This document shows, in pieces, positions 25,692 through 35,954 of a stretch of DNA of 64,000 nucleotides (positions are counted from its first letter, which is position 1; every line of letters begins with the position of its first letter). The translations under genes were made by a program, and so were the position numbers. Where the stretch lies: contig JAFNUD010000009.1 of NCBI GenBank assembly GCA_017384225.1, positions 62,001 to 126,000 of the forward strand, given 5' to 3'. The stretch comes from Paludibacteraceae bacterium (GTDB taxonomy: Bacteria > Bacteroidota > Bacteroidia > Bacteroidales > Paludibacteraceae). The notes under the pieces were generated by a model. That model was given only the letters and a program-made list of their open reading frames with translations, searched no databases and had not been told where the DNA came from.

Positions 25692-26981
25692 TTATTCTTC
25701 TATTTTGAGCAAGAAAATGCGGTCGCCACGGCGAACTGTTTTGTCGGTTTTGATAGCAAAATACTCTCCTTTTTGAATTTCGGTTCTCACGTTTCCTTTG
25801 GCGTCATGAATATCTTGCGCAATGGTTTCGTATGCACCTGTAGTTTCGCCCGTGATGAGCAATTCGTCACCCTCTCGAATCTCTTTAGTGGCTTCCAGAT
25901 AGAACTCTGCTACAGAAATATTCTTGAAGAAATTAGTACATTTACCTGCAAATACTTTTTTGCGTGTGGCACGCGAGCCATATGTGTGTGTCCATTCGCC
26001 AAGACGTTGTCCTTGATAATAGCCATCCCAGAATCCGCGATTGAATACGCGTGATAAACGTGTATCCCACTCGGCTATCTTCTCTTCTAATGCCTCATTA
26101 GTCCATACCTTATCTTCATTCTCTTTTGGTAGTGGATATACTCCATTTTGCCATAATTCGACTGCTTCACGGTAGCACTCCACTACGGTTTTTACGTATT
26201 CAGGACCACGTGCTCGACCTTCTATCTTCAGTACTCGTACACCTGCATCTAACATCTTGTTGAGGAAATGTATAGTTTTCAAATCCTTTGGCGACATGAT
26301 ATATTGGTTATCTACAGCCAATTCCAAATCACTTTCTTTATCTTTCACTACATATCCGCGTCTACATATCTGTACACAAGCCCCGCGATTAGCACTCGCA
26401 GCATAATTATTCAAGCTAAGATAGCATTTGCCACTCACTGCCATACATAATGCACCATGGCAGAACATCTCTATGCGAATAAGTTCGCCTTTTGGTCCTC
26501 GAATATTTTGTTCTATGATATCGTGGTAGATACTCGCTACTTGCTCCATATTCAATTCGCGCGCTAACACCACGACATCCGCGAACTGCGCATAAAATTT
26601 TAGAGATTCGGTATTGGATATATTGAGTTGTGTAGAAAGGTGTACTTCCACTCCTACCTCGTTGGCATATTGCATGACGGCAATATCTGATGCAATGATG
26701 GCAGATAATCCCGCTATTTTGGCGTGATCTACAATCTCGCGCATTAGTGGTAGATCTTCAGGATACATTACGGTGTTGAGCGTGAGATAAGTTTTCACTC
26801 CAGCTGCTTGACAACGCTCTACGATAGTATGTAAGTCTTGTGTAGTGAAGTTAGCAGACGAGCGAGCACGCATATTAAGGTGCTCAATGCCAAAATACAC
26901 ACTGGTGGCACCTGCCTCGATTGCAGCTGCAAGACTTTCCCAACAGCCTACAGGCGCCATTATTTCGATATTTGTAATCAT
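25692..26981 (-). CDS. Peptidase U32 family protein (RlhA/TrhP-like)
   Basis: A 429-residue protein with the U32 core: IEIMAPVGCWESLAAAIEAG, VYFGIEHLNMRA, KTYLTLNTVMYPEDL and EMFCHGALCMAVSGKCYLS, with the cysteine cluster GACVQICRRGY. The cysteines probably hold an iron-sulphur cluster. Members act in tRNA or rRNA hydroxylation (TrhP, RlhA) and some in collagen degradation, so RNA modification is the more likely role. The ATG at 26981 is chosen because promoter elements at 27020-27051 lie upstream of it and exclude the longer frame. Confidence 0.88.
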   Translation of the reverse strand: MITNIEIMAPVGCWESLAAAIEAGATSVYFGIEHLNMRARSSANFTTQDLHTIVERCQAAGVKTYLTLNTVMYPEDLPLMREIVDHAKIAGLSAIIASDIAVMQYANEVGVEVHLSTQLNISNTESLKFYAQFADVVVLARELNMEQVASIYHDIIEQNIRGPKGELIRIEMFCHGALCMAVSGKCYLSLNNYAASANRGACVQICRRGYVVKDKESDLELAVDNQYIMSPKDLKTIHFLNKMLDAGVRVLKIEGRARGPEYVKTVVECYREAVELWQNGVYPLPKENEDKVWTNEALEEKIAEWDTRLSRVFNRGFWDGYYQGQRLGEWTHTYGSRATRKKVFAGKCTNFFKNISVAEFYLEATKEIREGDELLITGETTGAYETIAQDIHDAKGNVRTEIQKGEYFAIKTDKTVRRGDRIFLLKIEE

Positions 26982-27019
26982 AGTAATTGACAGAAAAAAT
27001 ATTGCCACTATTGGCGGTG

Positions 27020-27051
27020 CAAAGGTACGATAAAATTTGCATTTTTGCAAA
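27020..27051 (-). promoter_or_regulatory. Promoter of the U32 gene
   Basis: TACCTTTG (27020-27027) with TTTG (27048-27051) 20 nt upstream on the minus strand. Confidence 0.75.
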
Positions 27052-27087
27052 TATTTTAGTTATCTTGTTTATTAAAAGTGCTTTATA

Positions 27088-27119
27088 TTTGTATATTTGT
27101 AAAAAATATAGTACCTTTG
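27088..27119 (+). promoter_or_regulatory. Promoter of the HD-domain gene
   Basis: TTTG (27088-27091) and TACCTTTG (27112-27119), 20 nt apart, 28 nt before the ATG. It is divergent to the U32 promoter. Confidence 0.75.
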
Positions 27120-27147
27120 CATACTTTTTACAAGAATAACGACTGCT

Positions 27148-28389
27148 ATGGCAAAGACTCGAAAAATTATCAATGACCCTGTTTTTGGTTTTCTTAGCAT
27201 ACCCGATGGGGTGCTATTTGATATACTGCAACATCCCTATTTGCAGCGTTTGAATCGTATTCGCCAATTAGGCTTGAGTTTTTTCGTTTATCCAGGTGCT
27301 ATGCATAGTCGTTTTCTGCACTCGCTTGGCGCAATGCACTTGATGCATGAAGCAATAGTTTCATTGCGTGAGAAGGGAGTAGAGATAAGCGAAACAGAAT
27401 CTACTGCTGCTATGGCAGCAATCTTGTTGCATGATGTAGGTCATGGTCCGTTTTCGCATGTATTTGAAGAAGCAGGTATGTTGGCAGATGGTATCAATCA
27501 TGAGGATATTAGTCTGATGATGATGGAGCAGATACGTGATGAGCGCGTGGATAAGGATGATCGAGAAATTATGGATCTTGCTATTGCTATCTTCAAAGAT
27601 GAATACGATAAGCATTTTTTACACCAATTGATTTCATCGCAATTGGATGTAGATCGTTTGGATTACCTATGTCGTGACTCATTTTTCTGTGGTGTAACTG
27701 AAGGTAGCGTAGCAAGTGCACGCATACTGAAGATGATGAATGTGACCGATGCAGGTTATTTGGTGGTTGAAGCCAAAGGAATATATTCTGTAGAGAAGTT
27801 CTTGGTAGCACGCCGATTGATGTATTGGCAAGTATATTTGCATCATACTAGCGTAGCAGCAGAGCAATTGCTAATAAAAATTCTAAAACGTGCTAAATAT
27901 TTGACAGCCAATAATGTAGATTTATTTTGTTCGCCTGCACTCAAGTATTTCCTGACATCCGCTTCAGATACTCAATATACACCGGGCAATGACTTATTGC
28001 ACTACTATTCATTATTGGATGATTCTGATTTGTTATCAGCCATCAAAGTATGGATGAATAGCGATGACAAGGTGTTGAATGAATTGTGTAAATGCTTCAC
28101 CAATCGTCAGCTCTTTAAGGGTAGGATTATTGATAATCCTCTCTCTGAAGAAGAATATAAATCGCTCTGTGCGCATTATGCTGCGCATTTCGGTGTGAGC
28201 AATCAAGAAGCAGAATACTTCTTTATAGAGCATGTATCTACCTCTAATACATATTTAGAGAATGGTGAATCGATAGGTATTCTCTATAAGGATGGTAGTG
28301 TTCGTGATATAGCAGAAGCATCAGATATGCTTAATATGGAAACTTTAACCTATAAACCTCAAAAGCGATATTTATTTTATTTGAAATAA
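27148..28389 (+). CDS. HD-domain phosphohydrolase (SAMHD1/dGTPase-like)
   Basis: A 413-residue cytoplasmic protein with HD-superfamily metal ligands: MHSRFLHSLG, ILLHDVGHGPFSHVFE and SSQLDVDRLDYLCRDS. This pattern is shared with SAMHD1-like dNTP triphosphohydrolases and the uncharacterised YdhJ/YwfO group. The likely reaction is removal of triphosphate from dNTPs or a related nucleotide, but the substrate cannot be read from the sequence. It precedes lpxD by 36 bp and is probably co-transcribed with it. Confidence 0.87.
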   Translation: MAKTRKIINDPVFGFLSIPDGVLFDILQHPYLQRLNRIRQLGLSFFVYPGAMHSRFLHSLGAMHLMHEAIVSLREKGVEISETESTAAMAAILLHDVGHGPFSHVFEEAGMLADGINHEDISLMMMEQIRDERVDKDDREIMDLAIAIFKDEYDKHFLHQLISSQLDVDRLDYLCRDSFFCGVTEGSVASARILKMMNVTDAGYLVVEAKGIYSVEKFLVARRLMYWQVYLHHTSVAAEQLLIKILKRAKYLTANNVDLFCSPALKYFLTSASDTQYTPGNDLLHYYSLLDDSDLLSAIKVWMNSDDKVLNELCKCFTNRQLFKGRIIDNPLSEEEYKSLCAHYAAHFGVSNQEAEYFFIEHVSTSNTYLENGESIGILYKDGSVRDIAEASDMLNMETLTYKPQKRYLFYLK

Positions 28390-28425
28390 AAATTGTTCAA
28401 CCACTTTCAAAGCGATATAATTGAT

Positions 28426-29451
28426 ATGGAATTTTCAGCTCAACAAATAGCTATGCTCCTTGGGGGCAAAATAACAGGTGATGCCAATCGAAAGGTGTCG
28501 GATATTGGTTCGATTGAGAATGCGAAAGAAGGTCAATTGACTTTTCTATGCGATGAGAAATATCTCTCTCATTTGCCCAATACGGGTGCCAGTGTGGTAC
28601 TGATGACCGATTCTATTATATTTAATGGTGAAACCAATGCTACTCTTATTCGTGTAGAGAATGCGCGTGCTGCGATGGGTCAGTTGCTTGCGTTGGTGGC
28701 AAAAGCCATAAATCCTGCAAAGCAGGGAGTAGAACAACCATCGTTTGTGAGCGAAGGAGTGATCGTTCCCGAAGATGCATATATTGGTGCGTTTGCTTAT
28801 GTAGGCAAGCATGTACAATTGGGTCGTGGTGTACAGATTTATCCACATGCTTATATAGGCGATAATGTACGCATAGGCGATAATACTATCGTATATTCAG
28901 GTGTGAAGATTTACTATAATTGTGTGGTAGGTAAGGATTGTATTTTGCATGCAGGTGCAGTGATAGGTGCCGATGGTTTTGGATTTGAACCTGATGCAAA
29001 AGGTGTGAATCAGAAGTTACCACAGATTGGTAATGTCATCATAGAAGATGATGTAGAGGTAGGTGCAAATACTACTATTGATCGTGCTATGATGGGTAGT
29101 ACTATCGTTCGTAAAAATGCGAAGTTAGATAATCTGGTGCAGGTGGCTCATAATGTGGAAGTGGGCGAGAGCGATTTTCTGTGTGCACAAGTAGGAATAG
29201 CAGGGTCTACAAAAGTAGGTTCGCATTGTATATTAGCAGGTCAAGTGGGTGTGGCAGGACATATAGAGATTACGGACAATTGTGTGTTTGGTGCGCAGAC
29301 AGGTATAGCAGGTAGTGTCCGCAAACCAGGTATGTATCAAGGTTCTCCCGCTATTGATGCTATGAATTGGCGTAGAAGTAGTGTAGGATTTAAGCAACTG
29401 CCTGATATACTTAAGCGTATTCAAGATTTAGAGAAACAAACAGGTAAATAA
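28426..29451 (+). CDS. lpxD: UDP-3-O-(3-hydroxyacyl)glucosamine N-acyltransferase
   Basis: A 341-residue acyltransferase for the third step of lipid A synthesis. The N-terminal uridine-binding domain ([24 protein letters not shown]) is followed by a left-handed beta-helix of hexapeptide repeats (for example [28 protein letters not shown]). The catalytic histidine lies in [12 protein letters not shown]. The ATG at 28426 starts at the conserved MEFSAQQIA; an upstream in-frame TTG at 28393 is unlikely. It ends 1 bp from the stop of the convergent gldB. Confidence 0.95.
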   Translation: MEFSAQQIAMLLGGKITGDANRKVSDIGSIENAKEGQLTFLCDEKYLSHLPNTGASVVLMTDSIIFNGETNATLIRVENARAAMGQLLALVAKAINPAKQGVEQPSFVSEGVIVPEDAYIGAFAYVGKHVQLGRGVQIYPHAYIGDNVRIGDNTIVYSGVKIYYNCVVGKDCILHAGAVIGADGFGFEPDAKGVNQKLPQIGNVIIEDDVEVGANTTIDRAMMGSTIVRKNAKLDNLVQVAHNVEVGESDFLCAQVGIAGSTKVGSHCILAGQVGVAGHIEITDNCVFGAQTGIAGSVRKPGMYQGSPAIDAMNWRRSSVGFKQLPDILKRIQDLEKQTGK

Positions 29452-29452
29452 A

Positions 29453-30505
29453 TTAAGGTTTGTAAAAACTATTTTCTAAAATTTTTTGCGCATCAGATTC
29501 ATTAATAAGATCTTGAATAGTAACATCTTCATTATTACGCATATAACTATCTATAATTTGCCAACCTACCCATTGTCCTAAACGACCAGGAGATTCTTGC
29601 GTAATCTCTGCAGTAAAGGGTCCTTCGTTGAGATAGGAACTAAGAATAGTGGATTCTGTTTTGAATAAATCACGTTTCTCCATGATGCGATTCCATATTG
29701 CACGCTCATATGTTTTGCACCAATTCCATTGATCTTGAGTGTATCCTATAATTTCCCATTTTGGCTCATCAGGAAGCAAATGGCTGAGTAAGAATAATAA
29801 CTTTCCACGGAAAATCAATTGATCTAATAACCTATTGGTCTTACCATTATACGCAATATGATAAGCTAAATACATCTTCAATACGTCCACAGGAATACAC
29901 TCTTTGCGCATTGTTTGTTTTTGATACTCATATACCACCTGATTATAGAGGGAATAATCGCTACCTAAATACATATCGATTCCTACGCCTATCATATTGT
30001 CATAGTACATGACAGAGGAATTAAATCCTGAGACAAATAGATAAATTGTAGGTATTTCCCATGTAGGATAGAGATAGTGTAGTCGCGAAAATGCAGTATT
30101 GAATGATTGTTGTAAATTATCTATATTTGCAAACTTGTCTTTAGCTAATGTGTTAGTCTGTGCAACCCCTATTGTGGTATCGGTTAAAAATTCAACATAC
30201 AATTGACTAAAATAGGTAGTATCTTCAGAGGGAACACCTAATATTCCTTCTACAAACATGGGCATAAATTCTTGATAGTTTGCATATAATTTACATATGT
30301 CACTATATGCACTATCTGTACGAACAGCTAATTGAGCACTATCAAACCGAAAAATATTCACATTTATCTGTTCAATATTTTTTGGAATATATTGGTACTT
30401 ATTTCCACAACTACAAAGCAGTATAAATACCACTATCCATAAGCAATGATTTATAACGAATAAATAATCTTTCGATTTATTGTACAACTGATTACATTTT
30501 TCCAT
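29453..30505 (-). CDS. gldB: Gliding motility / T9SS-associated lipoprotein GldB
   Basis: A 350-residue protein of the GldB family. A hydrophobic signal ([14 protein letters not shown]) ends in a lipobox, then a conserved body ([54 protein letters not shown]). GldB is needed for gliding in Flavobacterium; in non-motile Bacteroidales its role is probably in type IX secretion or envelope integrity (inference). The ATG at 30505 lies inside the last codons of the ABC ATPase gene (14-bp overlap), so it is translationally coupled. It is the last gene of the tsaE operon. Confidence 0.88.
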   Translation of the reverse strand: MEKCNQLYNKSKDYLFVINHCLWIVVFILLCSCGNKYQYIPKNIEQINVNIFRFDSAQLAVRTDSAYSDICKLYANYQEFMPMFVEGILGVPSEDTTYFSQLYVEFLTDTTIGVAQTNTLAKDKFANIDNLQQSFNTAFSRLHYLYPTWEIPTIYLFVSGFNSSVMYYDNMIGVGIDMYLGSDYSLYNQVVYEYQKQTMRKECIPVDVLKMYLAYHIAYNGKTNRLLDQLIFRGKLLFLLSHLLPDEPKWEIIGYTQDQWNWCKTYERAIWNRIMEKRDLFKTESTILSSYLNEGPFTAEITQESPGRLGQWVGWQIIDSYMRNNEDVTIQDLINESDAQKILENSFYKP

Positions 30506-31139
30506 CTTTAATTTCGAATACTCGATTACTAATCTCCGCCAATTCTTTATCATGGGTGACAATAATAATAGTTTGCCCATATTGCTCTTGCATTTTCAAG
30601 AGAAGTTTGTGTAGTTCTTTTTTATTATTTTCATCTAAACTACCACTTGGTTCGTCTGCTAATATTACATTGGGCGACATCATCATTGCTCGTGCAGCAG
30701 CTACACGTTGTTTTTCTCCTCCTGATAGTTGGCTTGGCTTGTGTGTAAGTCTATCAGCCAAGCCAAGGTCATTAAGCAATTGTGTTGCACGTTTTTCTGC
30801 CTCTTGCTCAGGCATACGGGCAATTAGAGCAGGCATCATCACATTTTCTAATGCTGTAAATTCAGGCAATAACTGATGAAATTGGAAAATAAATCCGATA
30901 TGTCTATTGCGGAAATCTGCCAATTCTTTTTCTTGAAGTGAAAACACATCCACCCCATCAATAATTACACTACCAGAATCAGGCCGATCAAGTGTACCGA
31001 TAATCTGAAGAAGAGTTGTTTTACCAGCACCACTCTTACCGATGATACTTATAATCTCGCCTTTTTTAACCAAAAAATCCACTCCTTTTAGTACATCTAA
31101 GTTGCCAAAAGATTTACATATTTGTTTGATTTCTATCAT
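30492..31139 (-). CDS. LolD/MacB-type ABC transporter ATP-binding protein
   Basis: A 215-residue ATPase with Walker [11 protein letters not shown]-loop [12 protein letters not shown], signature LSGGEKQR, Walker [13 protein letters not shown] and switch His in VTHDKELA. Sequence and length fit LolD, which powers release of lipoproteins from the inner membrane, but no LolC/E permease is adjacent. I chose the ATG at 31139; the frame could also be opened by a TTG at 31148. It lies between the S41 peptidase and gldB. Confidence 0.88.
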   Translation of the reverse strand: MIEIKQICKSFGNLDVLKGVDFLVKKGEIISIIGKSGAGKTTLLQIIGTLDRPDSGSVIIDGVDVFSLQEKELADFRNRHIGFIFQFHQLLPEFTALENVMMPALIARMPEQEAEKRATQLLNDLGLADRLTHKPSQLSGGEKQRVAAARAMMMSPNVILADEPSGSLDENNKKELHKLLLKMQEQYGQTIIIVTHDKELAEISNRVFEIKDGKM

Positions 31140-31144
31140 AATGA

Positions 31145-32191
31145 TCAATTATTTTTATAAGCAGAATGAATAAAATAAATAGCTTCCTCTATTAAATTGT
31201 CTTTATCAGTAGAAGATTGATTAACGAGTATATGAGGTGTTATTCCATTTTCAATACTGTGTTTCTCTCGGTCAAACATTTTAATACTTGAGAATCGTAC
31301 CATCCAACCATTAGGCAATTCATAACTCATTGGCATACCGCCCCCTCCCCCACTCTCTCCTCCGATTATTAGGCAGTTATCAGCATAGCGCATTATGCTT
31401 ACAAAGAAGTTTGCTGCTGAGTAACTCTGGCGATTACAAAGTACAATTACAGGTCGTTTCCACCATCCCTTTGTATCCTTAATTTGCATAGATTTTAACT
31501 CGGAAAAGTCTTTGTGTCCGTTACCAGACTTGTGTTGCCAATAACCTACAATCGTATCTTGTGAAAAAAAAGGAGTAGCCAATTTGTAAGCATTATCCAT
31601 ACTTCCTCCACCATTATTTCGAACATCTATGATGATTCCCTTGCAATTTGAAAAATAGTTCAAAATAGCTATCCAATTGTTAAGAGAGAAACTATTTGAG
31701 AATGAACTATAATACACATATCCAATGCTATCGTTATTGATTTTACAATAATTAAGACCATTAGCACGCCGATAATCTTTTAGATAGTATTTTGTGAGTA
31801 TCTCTAAATCAAAATTATAGGGATAACCATCATACCAAGAATTACAAACAGAAATGTCAAACGAAGAGTACAAATTCACATGTCCATCATTAAGTTGGTT
31901 GATCATCTCTTCCATCAAATCAAACATTATAAAATGATCTTCATATTGTGCGATATGTAGGGTATCAAACTGTGGATAATACACTCTGTATATCGAATCC
32001 CAATCGATATTTTTATCTTCTAAATAGCAGTATTTTTCATCAATAATTTGCCATAAAGCCTCAAAGTTTTCCAATGGAGTATTCCTGTGATTATCAAATG
32101 GGTGAGTACAACCACATAGCAATCCGATGATAATACCAAACAAGTAATACATCAGATAATGTTTGCTACATATTTTATACATTTTTACCAT
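31145..32191 (-). CDS. S41-family (tail-specific) peptidase lipoprotein
   Basis: A 348-residue protein. The signal ends in a lipobox (GLLCGC), so it is membrane-anchored. A tricorn-C1-like region ([23 protein letters not shown]) precedes the S41 core, with RNNGGG and the catalytic serine in [11 protein letters not shown]. The lysine/glutamate partners expected downstream lie around [17 protein letters not shown]. It probably processes periplasmic proteins. It overlaps the DUF3316-like gene by 7 bp and sits in the tsaE-gldB operon. A second start at 32182 is possible. Confidence 0.85.
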   Translation of the reverse strand: MVKMYKICSKHYLMYYLFGIIIGLLCGCTHPFDNHRNTPLENFEALWQIIDEKYCYLEDKNIDWDSIYRVYYPQFDTLHIAQYEDHFIMFDLMEEMINQLNDGHVNLYSSFDISVCNSWYDGYPYNFDLEILTKYYLKDYRRANGLNYCKINNDSIGYVYYSSFSNSFSLNNWIAILNYFSNCKGIIIDVRNNGGGSMDNAYKLATPFFSQDTIVGYWQHKSGNGHKDFSELKSMQIKDTKGWWKRPVIVLCNRQSYSAANFFVSIMRYADNCLIIGGESGGGGGMPMSYELPNGWMVRFSSIKMFDREKHSIENGITPHILVNQSSTDKDNLIEEAIYFIHSAYKNN

Positions 32192-33003
32192 ACTCTCAAA
32201 TCTTTAGCTCCTTTAATACGGTATTGCCATATGCAACCCAGTATTGCACTGACCATTTCGCGAGAAAACATCATTCCATTCTCGCCATATTCCAAATATT
32301 CATGTGCAATTCCTACACGCCAAGTGGAACGCTTTAATTGCATATCAAATGTCAATTCGTGTTGTAAATGGCGATGATTCCATATCCCTGCGCAACGAAA
32401 ATTACCCAAAACTCCTTCTCCCATTTCATAGTATGATTGCCAATAGTCAGGTAAATAGTCAAATCCAAGTATATTTATACATGCCATATATCGCAAACGA
32501 TAACTTGTTTTCTTTGCTCTAAATGCCCACTCTACTCCACCATTAGCACATAAGTTCATTGACAAATCCATAGAATAGGGCTTATTTACACTGCTACCAT
32601 GCATCTTTCCCATCAAGTCAAGATTTAAATAAGGACCCATTTTTACACGCAAACCATAGTCTGTGAAATTCCAATTGTAGCAAGTCCCCCAACCACCATG
32701 CAAGTCTAATGAATAAATTAAATTGGTATAAATATTATTGTACAACCAACTGAAATTGATGCCCATTTTTCCTATATGTTGCCAGTGTTTCGTACTATCA
32801 CATCGAAATTCTTGCCACCACTCGTTATTTAATTCTACTTGTTGTCCCGAATAGAGTAAAGGCGTGAGGTATTGATCTTGCAACCATATACCACCATAAC
32901 GAATGTTGAGAATATTTTCATGTTCTACTCCCCATTGGTTGGCTAAAATACCAACTGGAGTATGTAGAAAAAATAGCAATATGTACACCCACTTACGCAT
33001 CAC
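32185..33003 (-). CDS. DUF3316-like outer-membrane protein
   Basis: A 272-residue protein with an N-terminal signal peptide (VYILLFFLHTPVGILA) and a body of alternating amphipathic segments rich in Trp and Tyr, suggesting an outer-membrane barrel. Features such as NILNIRYGGIWLQDQYLTPL resemble the DUF3316 family of Bacteroidales, which has no known function. It shares 1 bp with the tsaE stop and 7 bp with the S41 gene, so it is fixed in the operon. Confidence 0.65.
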   Translation of the reverse strand: MMRKWVYILLFFLHTPVGILANQWGVEHENILNIRYGGIWLQDQYLTPLLYSGQQVELNNEWWQEFRCDSTKHWQHIGKMGINFSWLYNNIYTNLIYSLDLHGGWGTCYNWNFTDYGLRVKMGPYLNLDLMGKMHGSSVNKPYSMDLSMNLCANGGVEWAFRAKKTSYRLRYMACINILGFDYLPDYWQSYYEMGEGVLGNFRCAGIWNHRHLQHELTFDMQLKRSTWRVGIAHEYLEYGENGMMFSREMVSAILGCIWQYRIKGAKDLRVW

Positions 33004-33446
33004 TAAATAGTCAAAATCCTGTCACCATTTTCCATTACTTCGATTTTGATCCAAATGGTGTCACATGGTAAAATAGGTTCGATCATTTCCGCCCATTCAA
33101 TAAAGCAAAAGTTGCCAGAGTATAGATATTCTTCTGTACCCATATCTATAGCTTCACGTATATCTTTTATGCGGTAACAATCAAAATGATAAACTTGTTC
33201 TCCGTGTGCAATATCATATACATTTACAATAGAAAAAGTAGGACTATTTACTATATCTGTTGTGCCCATTTCTTCACACAAATATTTTATGAAAGTAGTT
33301 TTACCTGCTCCCATTTTGCCATCAAAAGCAAATATTCGTTTATCACCGCATTTCTTTATTATATCGGTTGAAGATACTTTTTCTCCAGATTCATTGAGTA
33401 GATAAATACCATTATCTTGGTCTTTTTTGATTGTATATTTGTACAT
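33003..33446 (-). CDS. tsaE: tRNA threonylcarbamoyladenosine biosynthesis ATPase TsaE
   Basis: A 147-residue P-loop protein with Walker A FDGKMGAGKTTFIKYL, the switch segment NSPTFSIVNVY, HFDCYRI and the conserved FIEWAEMIEPILP. It drives turnover of the TsaBCDE complex that makes t6A at position 37 of ANN-decoding tRNAs. It is the first gene of an envelope operon ending with gldB. Promoter elements at 33485-33515 confirm the start. Confidence 0.94.
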   Translation of the reverse strand: MYKYTIKKDQDNGIYLLNESGEKVSSTDIIKKCGDKRIFAFDGKMGAGKTTFIKYLCEEMGTTDIVNSPTFSIVNVYDIAHGEQVYHFDCYRIKDIREAIDMGTEEYLYSGNFCFIEWAEMIEPILPCDTIWIKIEVMENGDRILTI

Positions 33447-33484
33447 TTTTCCTAAAGATTACTTTACAATAACATAAATTTTTG

Positions 33485-33515
33485 CAAAGGTAGTGTATTT
33501 TTATGAAATTGCAAA
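33485..33515 (-). promoter_or_regulatory. Promoter of the tsaE-gldB operon
   Basis: TACCTTTG (33485-33492) with TTTG (33512-33515) 19 nt upstream on the minus strand; leader about 35-45 nt. Confidence 0.8.
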
Positions 33516-33599
33516 ATGTTTTTTGTTAAAAATCTTTCCTTTAATCGTGTGGGAAAGGTAAAAATCTTTTTTCTTTTTGCTTATTTCAGAAAAAAGTAG

Positions 33600-33607
33600 T
33601 ACCTTTG
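33600..33607 (+). promoter_or_regulatory. -7 promoter box of sufS
   Basis: TACCTTTG followed by CAGC, 71 nt before the chosen sufS start. Confidence 0.7.
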
Positions 33608-33678
33608 CAGCATATTGATAAACGATTTATATAACTCCAACGAAATTGTATTTAGAATATTGTATTGATTTTTATCGT

Positions 33679-34896
33679 ATGAAACATGATGATTTCCCTA
33701 TATTATTTGAGTTGATAAATAACAATCGGCTTGTATATCTTGATAATGCAGCAACTACGCAAAAACCACAGGCGGTATTAGATGCTATTGTACATGCATA
33801 TAGTCGATGGAATGCTAATGTGCATAGAGGTGTGCACTATTTGAGCCAAGTAGCAACGCAAAAGCACGAGGAGGCTCGTAAAAAAATGGCACAATTGATT
33901 CATGCACAATTAGACGAGGAGATTATATTCACAAAAGGAACAACAGATAGTCTTAATATGCTCGCTTTTAGCTTTGGCGAGGCTATGATAAAAGAGGGTG
34001 ATGAGATTATCGTGAGTCAACTAGAACATCATTCAAATATTGTGCCCTGGCAAATGCTCTGTGAGCGTAAAAAAGCTATATTAAAAGTAATCCCTCTAAA
34101 GGAGGATTTATCGTTGAATATAGAGGCTTTTAAAGAGCTTCTTAGTCCATCTACACGCCTTGTGTCTATAGCTCATGTAAGCAACTTATTAGGTATTGTT
34201 AATCCAATAGAGGAGATAATTCGTTTAGCACACGAGAAAGGTGTACCCGTTTGTGTGGATGGTGCACAATCTGTTCCTCATTTAAAAATAGATGTGCAAA
34301 AATTAGATTGTGATTTTTTAGCTTTTAGCGCACATAAAATGTATGGACCTACGGGGTTAGGTGTGCTATATGGAAAGAAGAAATGGCTTGATAAATTGCC
34401 TCCAGTAGAGGGTGGTGGAGAGATGATAGAACATGTGAGTTTTGAGAAAACGACATACAATGTATTGCCCTATAAGTTTGAGGCTGGTACACCGAATTAT
34501 ATAGGAAGTTATGCTTTTGGCCAAGCAATTGATTATGTACAACAGATAGGTTTAGAGTGTATTGCAAAGCATGAAGACGATTTGATAGCGTACATGGAGA
34601 AACAATTAGCAGAAATACCTCATGTAAAAATCTATGCGGCAGGATTATTCAAAGCAGGAGCTGTATCATTTAATGTCTATCGAGCTGATGGAACACTGAT
34701 TCATCCCTTCGATGTCGGGGTATTACTAGATAGACAGGGGGTCGCTGTACGTACTGGTCATCATTGTGCAGAGCCGTTGGTTAATCATTTGCAAGTTCCT
34801 GGTACAATACGAGCGTCGGTTGCAATGTACAATACAAGAAATGATATTGATACATTTATTATTGCCCTTAAGCGATCTATTATGATGTTAGATTAA
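33679..34896 (+). CDS. sufS: SufS-type cysteine desulfurase
   Basis: A 405-residue PLP enzyme that takes sulphur from cysteine for Fe-S cluster assembly. It has VYLDNAATTQKPQAV at the N-terminus, the PLP-phosphate and His segments (SQLEHHSNIVPWQ), the lysine motif FSAHKMYGPTGLGVLYG (PLP Schiff base) and the active-site cysteine in RTGHHCAEPL. The Cys context and length are those of SufS rather than IscS. The ATG at 33679 is chosen; an upstream in-frame TTG at 33646 is unlikely. No other suf gene is next to it, so it may act with a distant SufBCD. Confidence 0.92.
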   Translation: MKHDDFPILFELINNNRLVYLDNAATTQKPQAVLDAIVHAYSRWNANVHRGVHYLSQVATQKHEEARKKMAQLIHAQLDEEIIFTKGTTDSLNMLAFSFGEAMIKEGDEIIVSQLEHHSNIVPWQMLCERKKAILKVIPLKEDLSLNIEAFKELLSPSTRLVSIAHVSNLLGIVNPIEEIIRLAHEKGVPVCVDGAQSVPHLKIDVQKLDCDFLAFSAHKMYGPTGLGVLYGKKKWLDKLPPVEGGGEMIEHVSFEKTTYNVLPYKFEAGTPNYIGSYAFGQAIDYVQQIGLECIAKHEDDLIAYMEKQLAEIPHVKIYAAGLFKAGAVSFNVYRADGTLIHPFDVGVLLDRQGVAVRTGHHCAEPLVNHLQVPGTIRASVAMYNTRNDIDTFIIALKRSIMMLD

Positions 34897-34933
34897 TACG
34901 ATCATTCTGTATGTTTTTAGAATAAGAAAAATA

Positions 34934-35875
34934 ATGAATAAATATAAGATAATATATCTAATTTTGTTATTCATTAGTTGGAATGGAATTACCTTAGCTT
35001 CCTCAACAGATTCAATAAAAATTATTTCTTATAATGTGGAGAATCTATTTGATTACCAACATGATTCTCTAAAAAACGACTCGTCGTTCCTTCCTGAAGG
35101 AATATACCATTGGACATATTATAAATACCAAACCAAACTTGACCATATAGCGCAAGTTGTGGTGAATATAGCGGGTTGGGAGAGTGTGCCATTGGTGGGA
35201 TTGTGCGAGGTGGAGAATAATTGTTGTTTAGATGATTTGTGTTATCGATTAAAGCGTTTTCATTATCGTTACTTGCATTATGAGAGTGCTGACGAAAGAG
35301 GTGTTGATGTGGCTCTTCTTTATGATAGTACAAAAGTTAATATTTTGAATAGTAAGCCATTACAGATTAATTTGCCAAATGATTATACTCGTGATATCCT
35401 ATATGCTTGCTGCTTGCTAAATAATAGTGATACTATCCATACAATGGTCTGTCATTTACCGTCGCAATTGGGAGGTTATTCTAATACTGAATACAAACGT
35501 CAAATAGCAAAACAACGGATTCAAGATCAAATAGATAGTATTTTTACTACTAGTTCTAATGCCGAAATAGTGGTTATGGGAGATATGAATACTTCTCCAT
35601 TAAATGATCTTGAAGGCATGTACAATCTAATGCTTTTGTTTCAAAAATCAGGACAAGGAACACATAAATATCATGGGATTTGGTCATGTTTAGATCAGTT
35701 TTATGTGTCACAATCGCTTCATAAGAAATCTATAGTTAGTATTTTTTCTCCTGATTGGCTGTTGGAAGAGGATAATCAATATTTGGATAAACGGCCCCAT
35801 CGAACACATATTGGCTATAAATATCATAATGGTTATTCAGATCATTTGCCTATTATTTTGACAATAACAAAATAA
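34934..35875 (+). CDS. Secreted endonuclease/exonuclease/phosphatase-family hydrolase
   Basis: A 313-residue protein with a signal peptide (IIYLILLFISWNGITLAS) and the EEP fold: IISYNVENLFDY, VGLCEVENN, CHLPSQLGG, VVMGDMNTSPLND and the C-terminal YSDHLPIILTI with the catalytic histidine. The family cleaves phosphodiesters in nucleic acids or phospholipid heads; secreted Bacteroidales members are often annotated as nucleases. The substrate is unproven. It follows sufS by 37 bp. Confidence 0.86.
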   Translation: MNKYKIIYLILLFISWNGITLASSTDSIKIISYNVENLFDYQHDSLKNDSSFLPEGIYHWTYYKYQTKLDHIAQVVVNIAGWESVPLVGLCEVENNCCLDDLCYRLKRFHYRYLHYESADERGVDVALLYDSTKVNILNSKPLQINLPNDYTRDILYACCLLNNSDTIHTMVCHLPSQLGGYSNTEYKRQIAKQRIQDQIDSIFTTSSNAEIVVMGDMNTSPLNDLEGMYNLMLLFQKSGQGTHKYHGIWSCLDQFYVSQSLHKKSIVSIFSPDWLLEEDNQYLDKRPHRTHIGYKYHNGYSDHLPIILTITK

Positions 35876-35879
35876 TAAA

Positions 35880-35907
35880 AGGGCTGTACCGTTGTAGGTA
35901 CAACCCT
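35880..35907 (-). terminator. Terminator between convergent genes (hsp20 side stronger)
   Basis: AGGGCTGTACC (35880-35890), loop GTTGTA, GGTACAACCCT (35897-35907) with one wobble. On the minus strand it is followed by TTTTATTATTTT; it probably serves both genes. Confidence 0.75.
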
Positions 35908-35954
35908 CCGAAAAACAATCTAAAAACAATAAAAAACAAATCTTTTTGTAGTGT

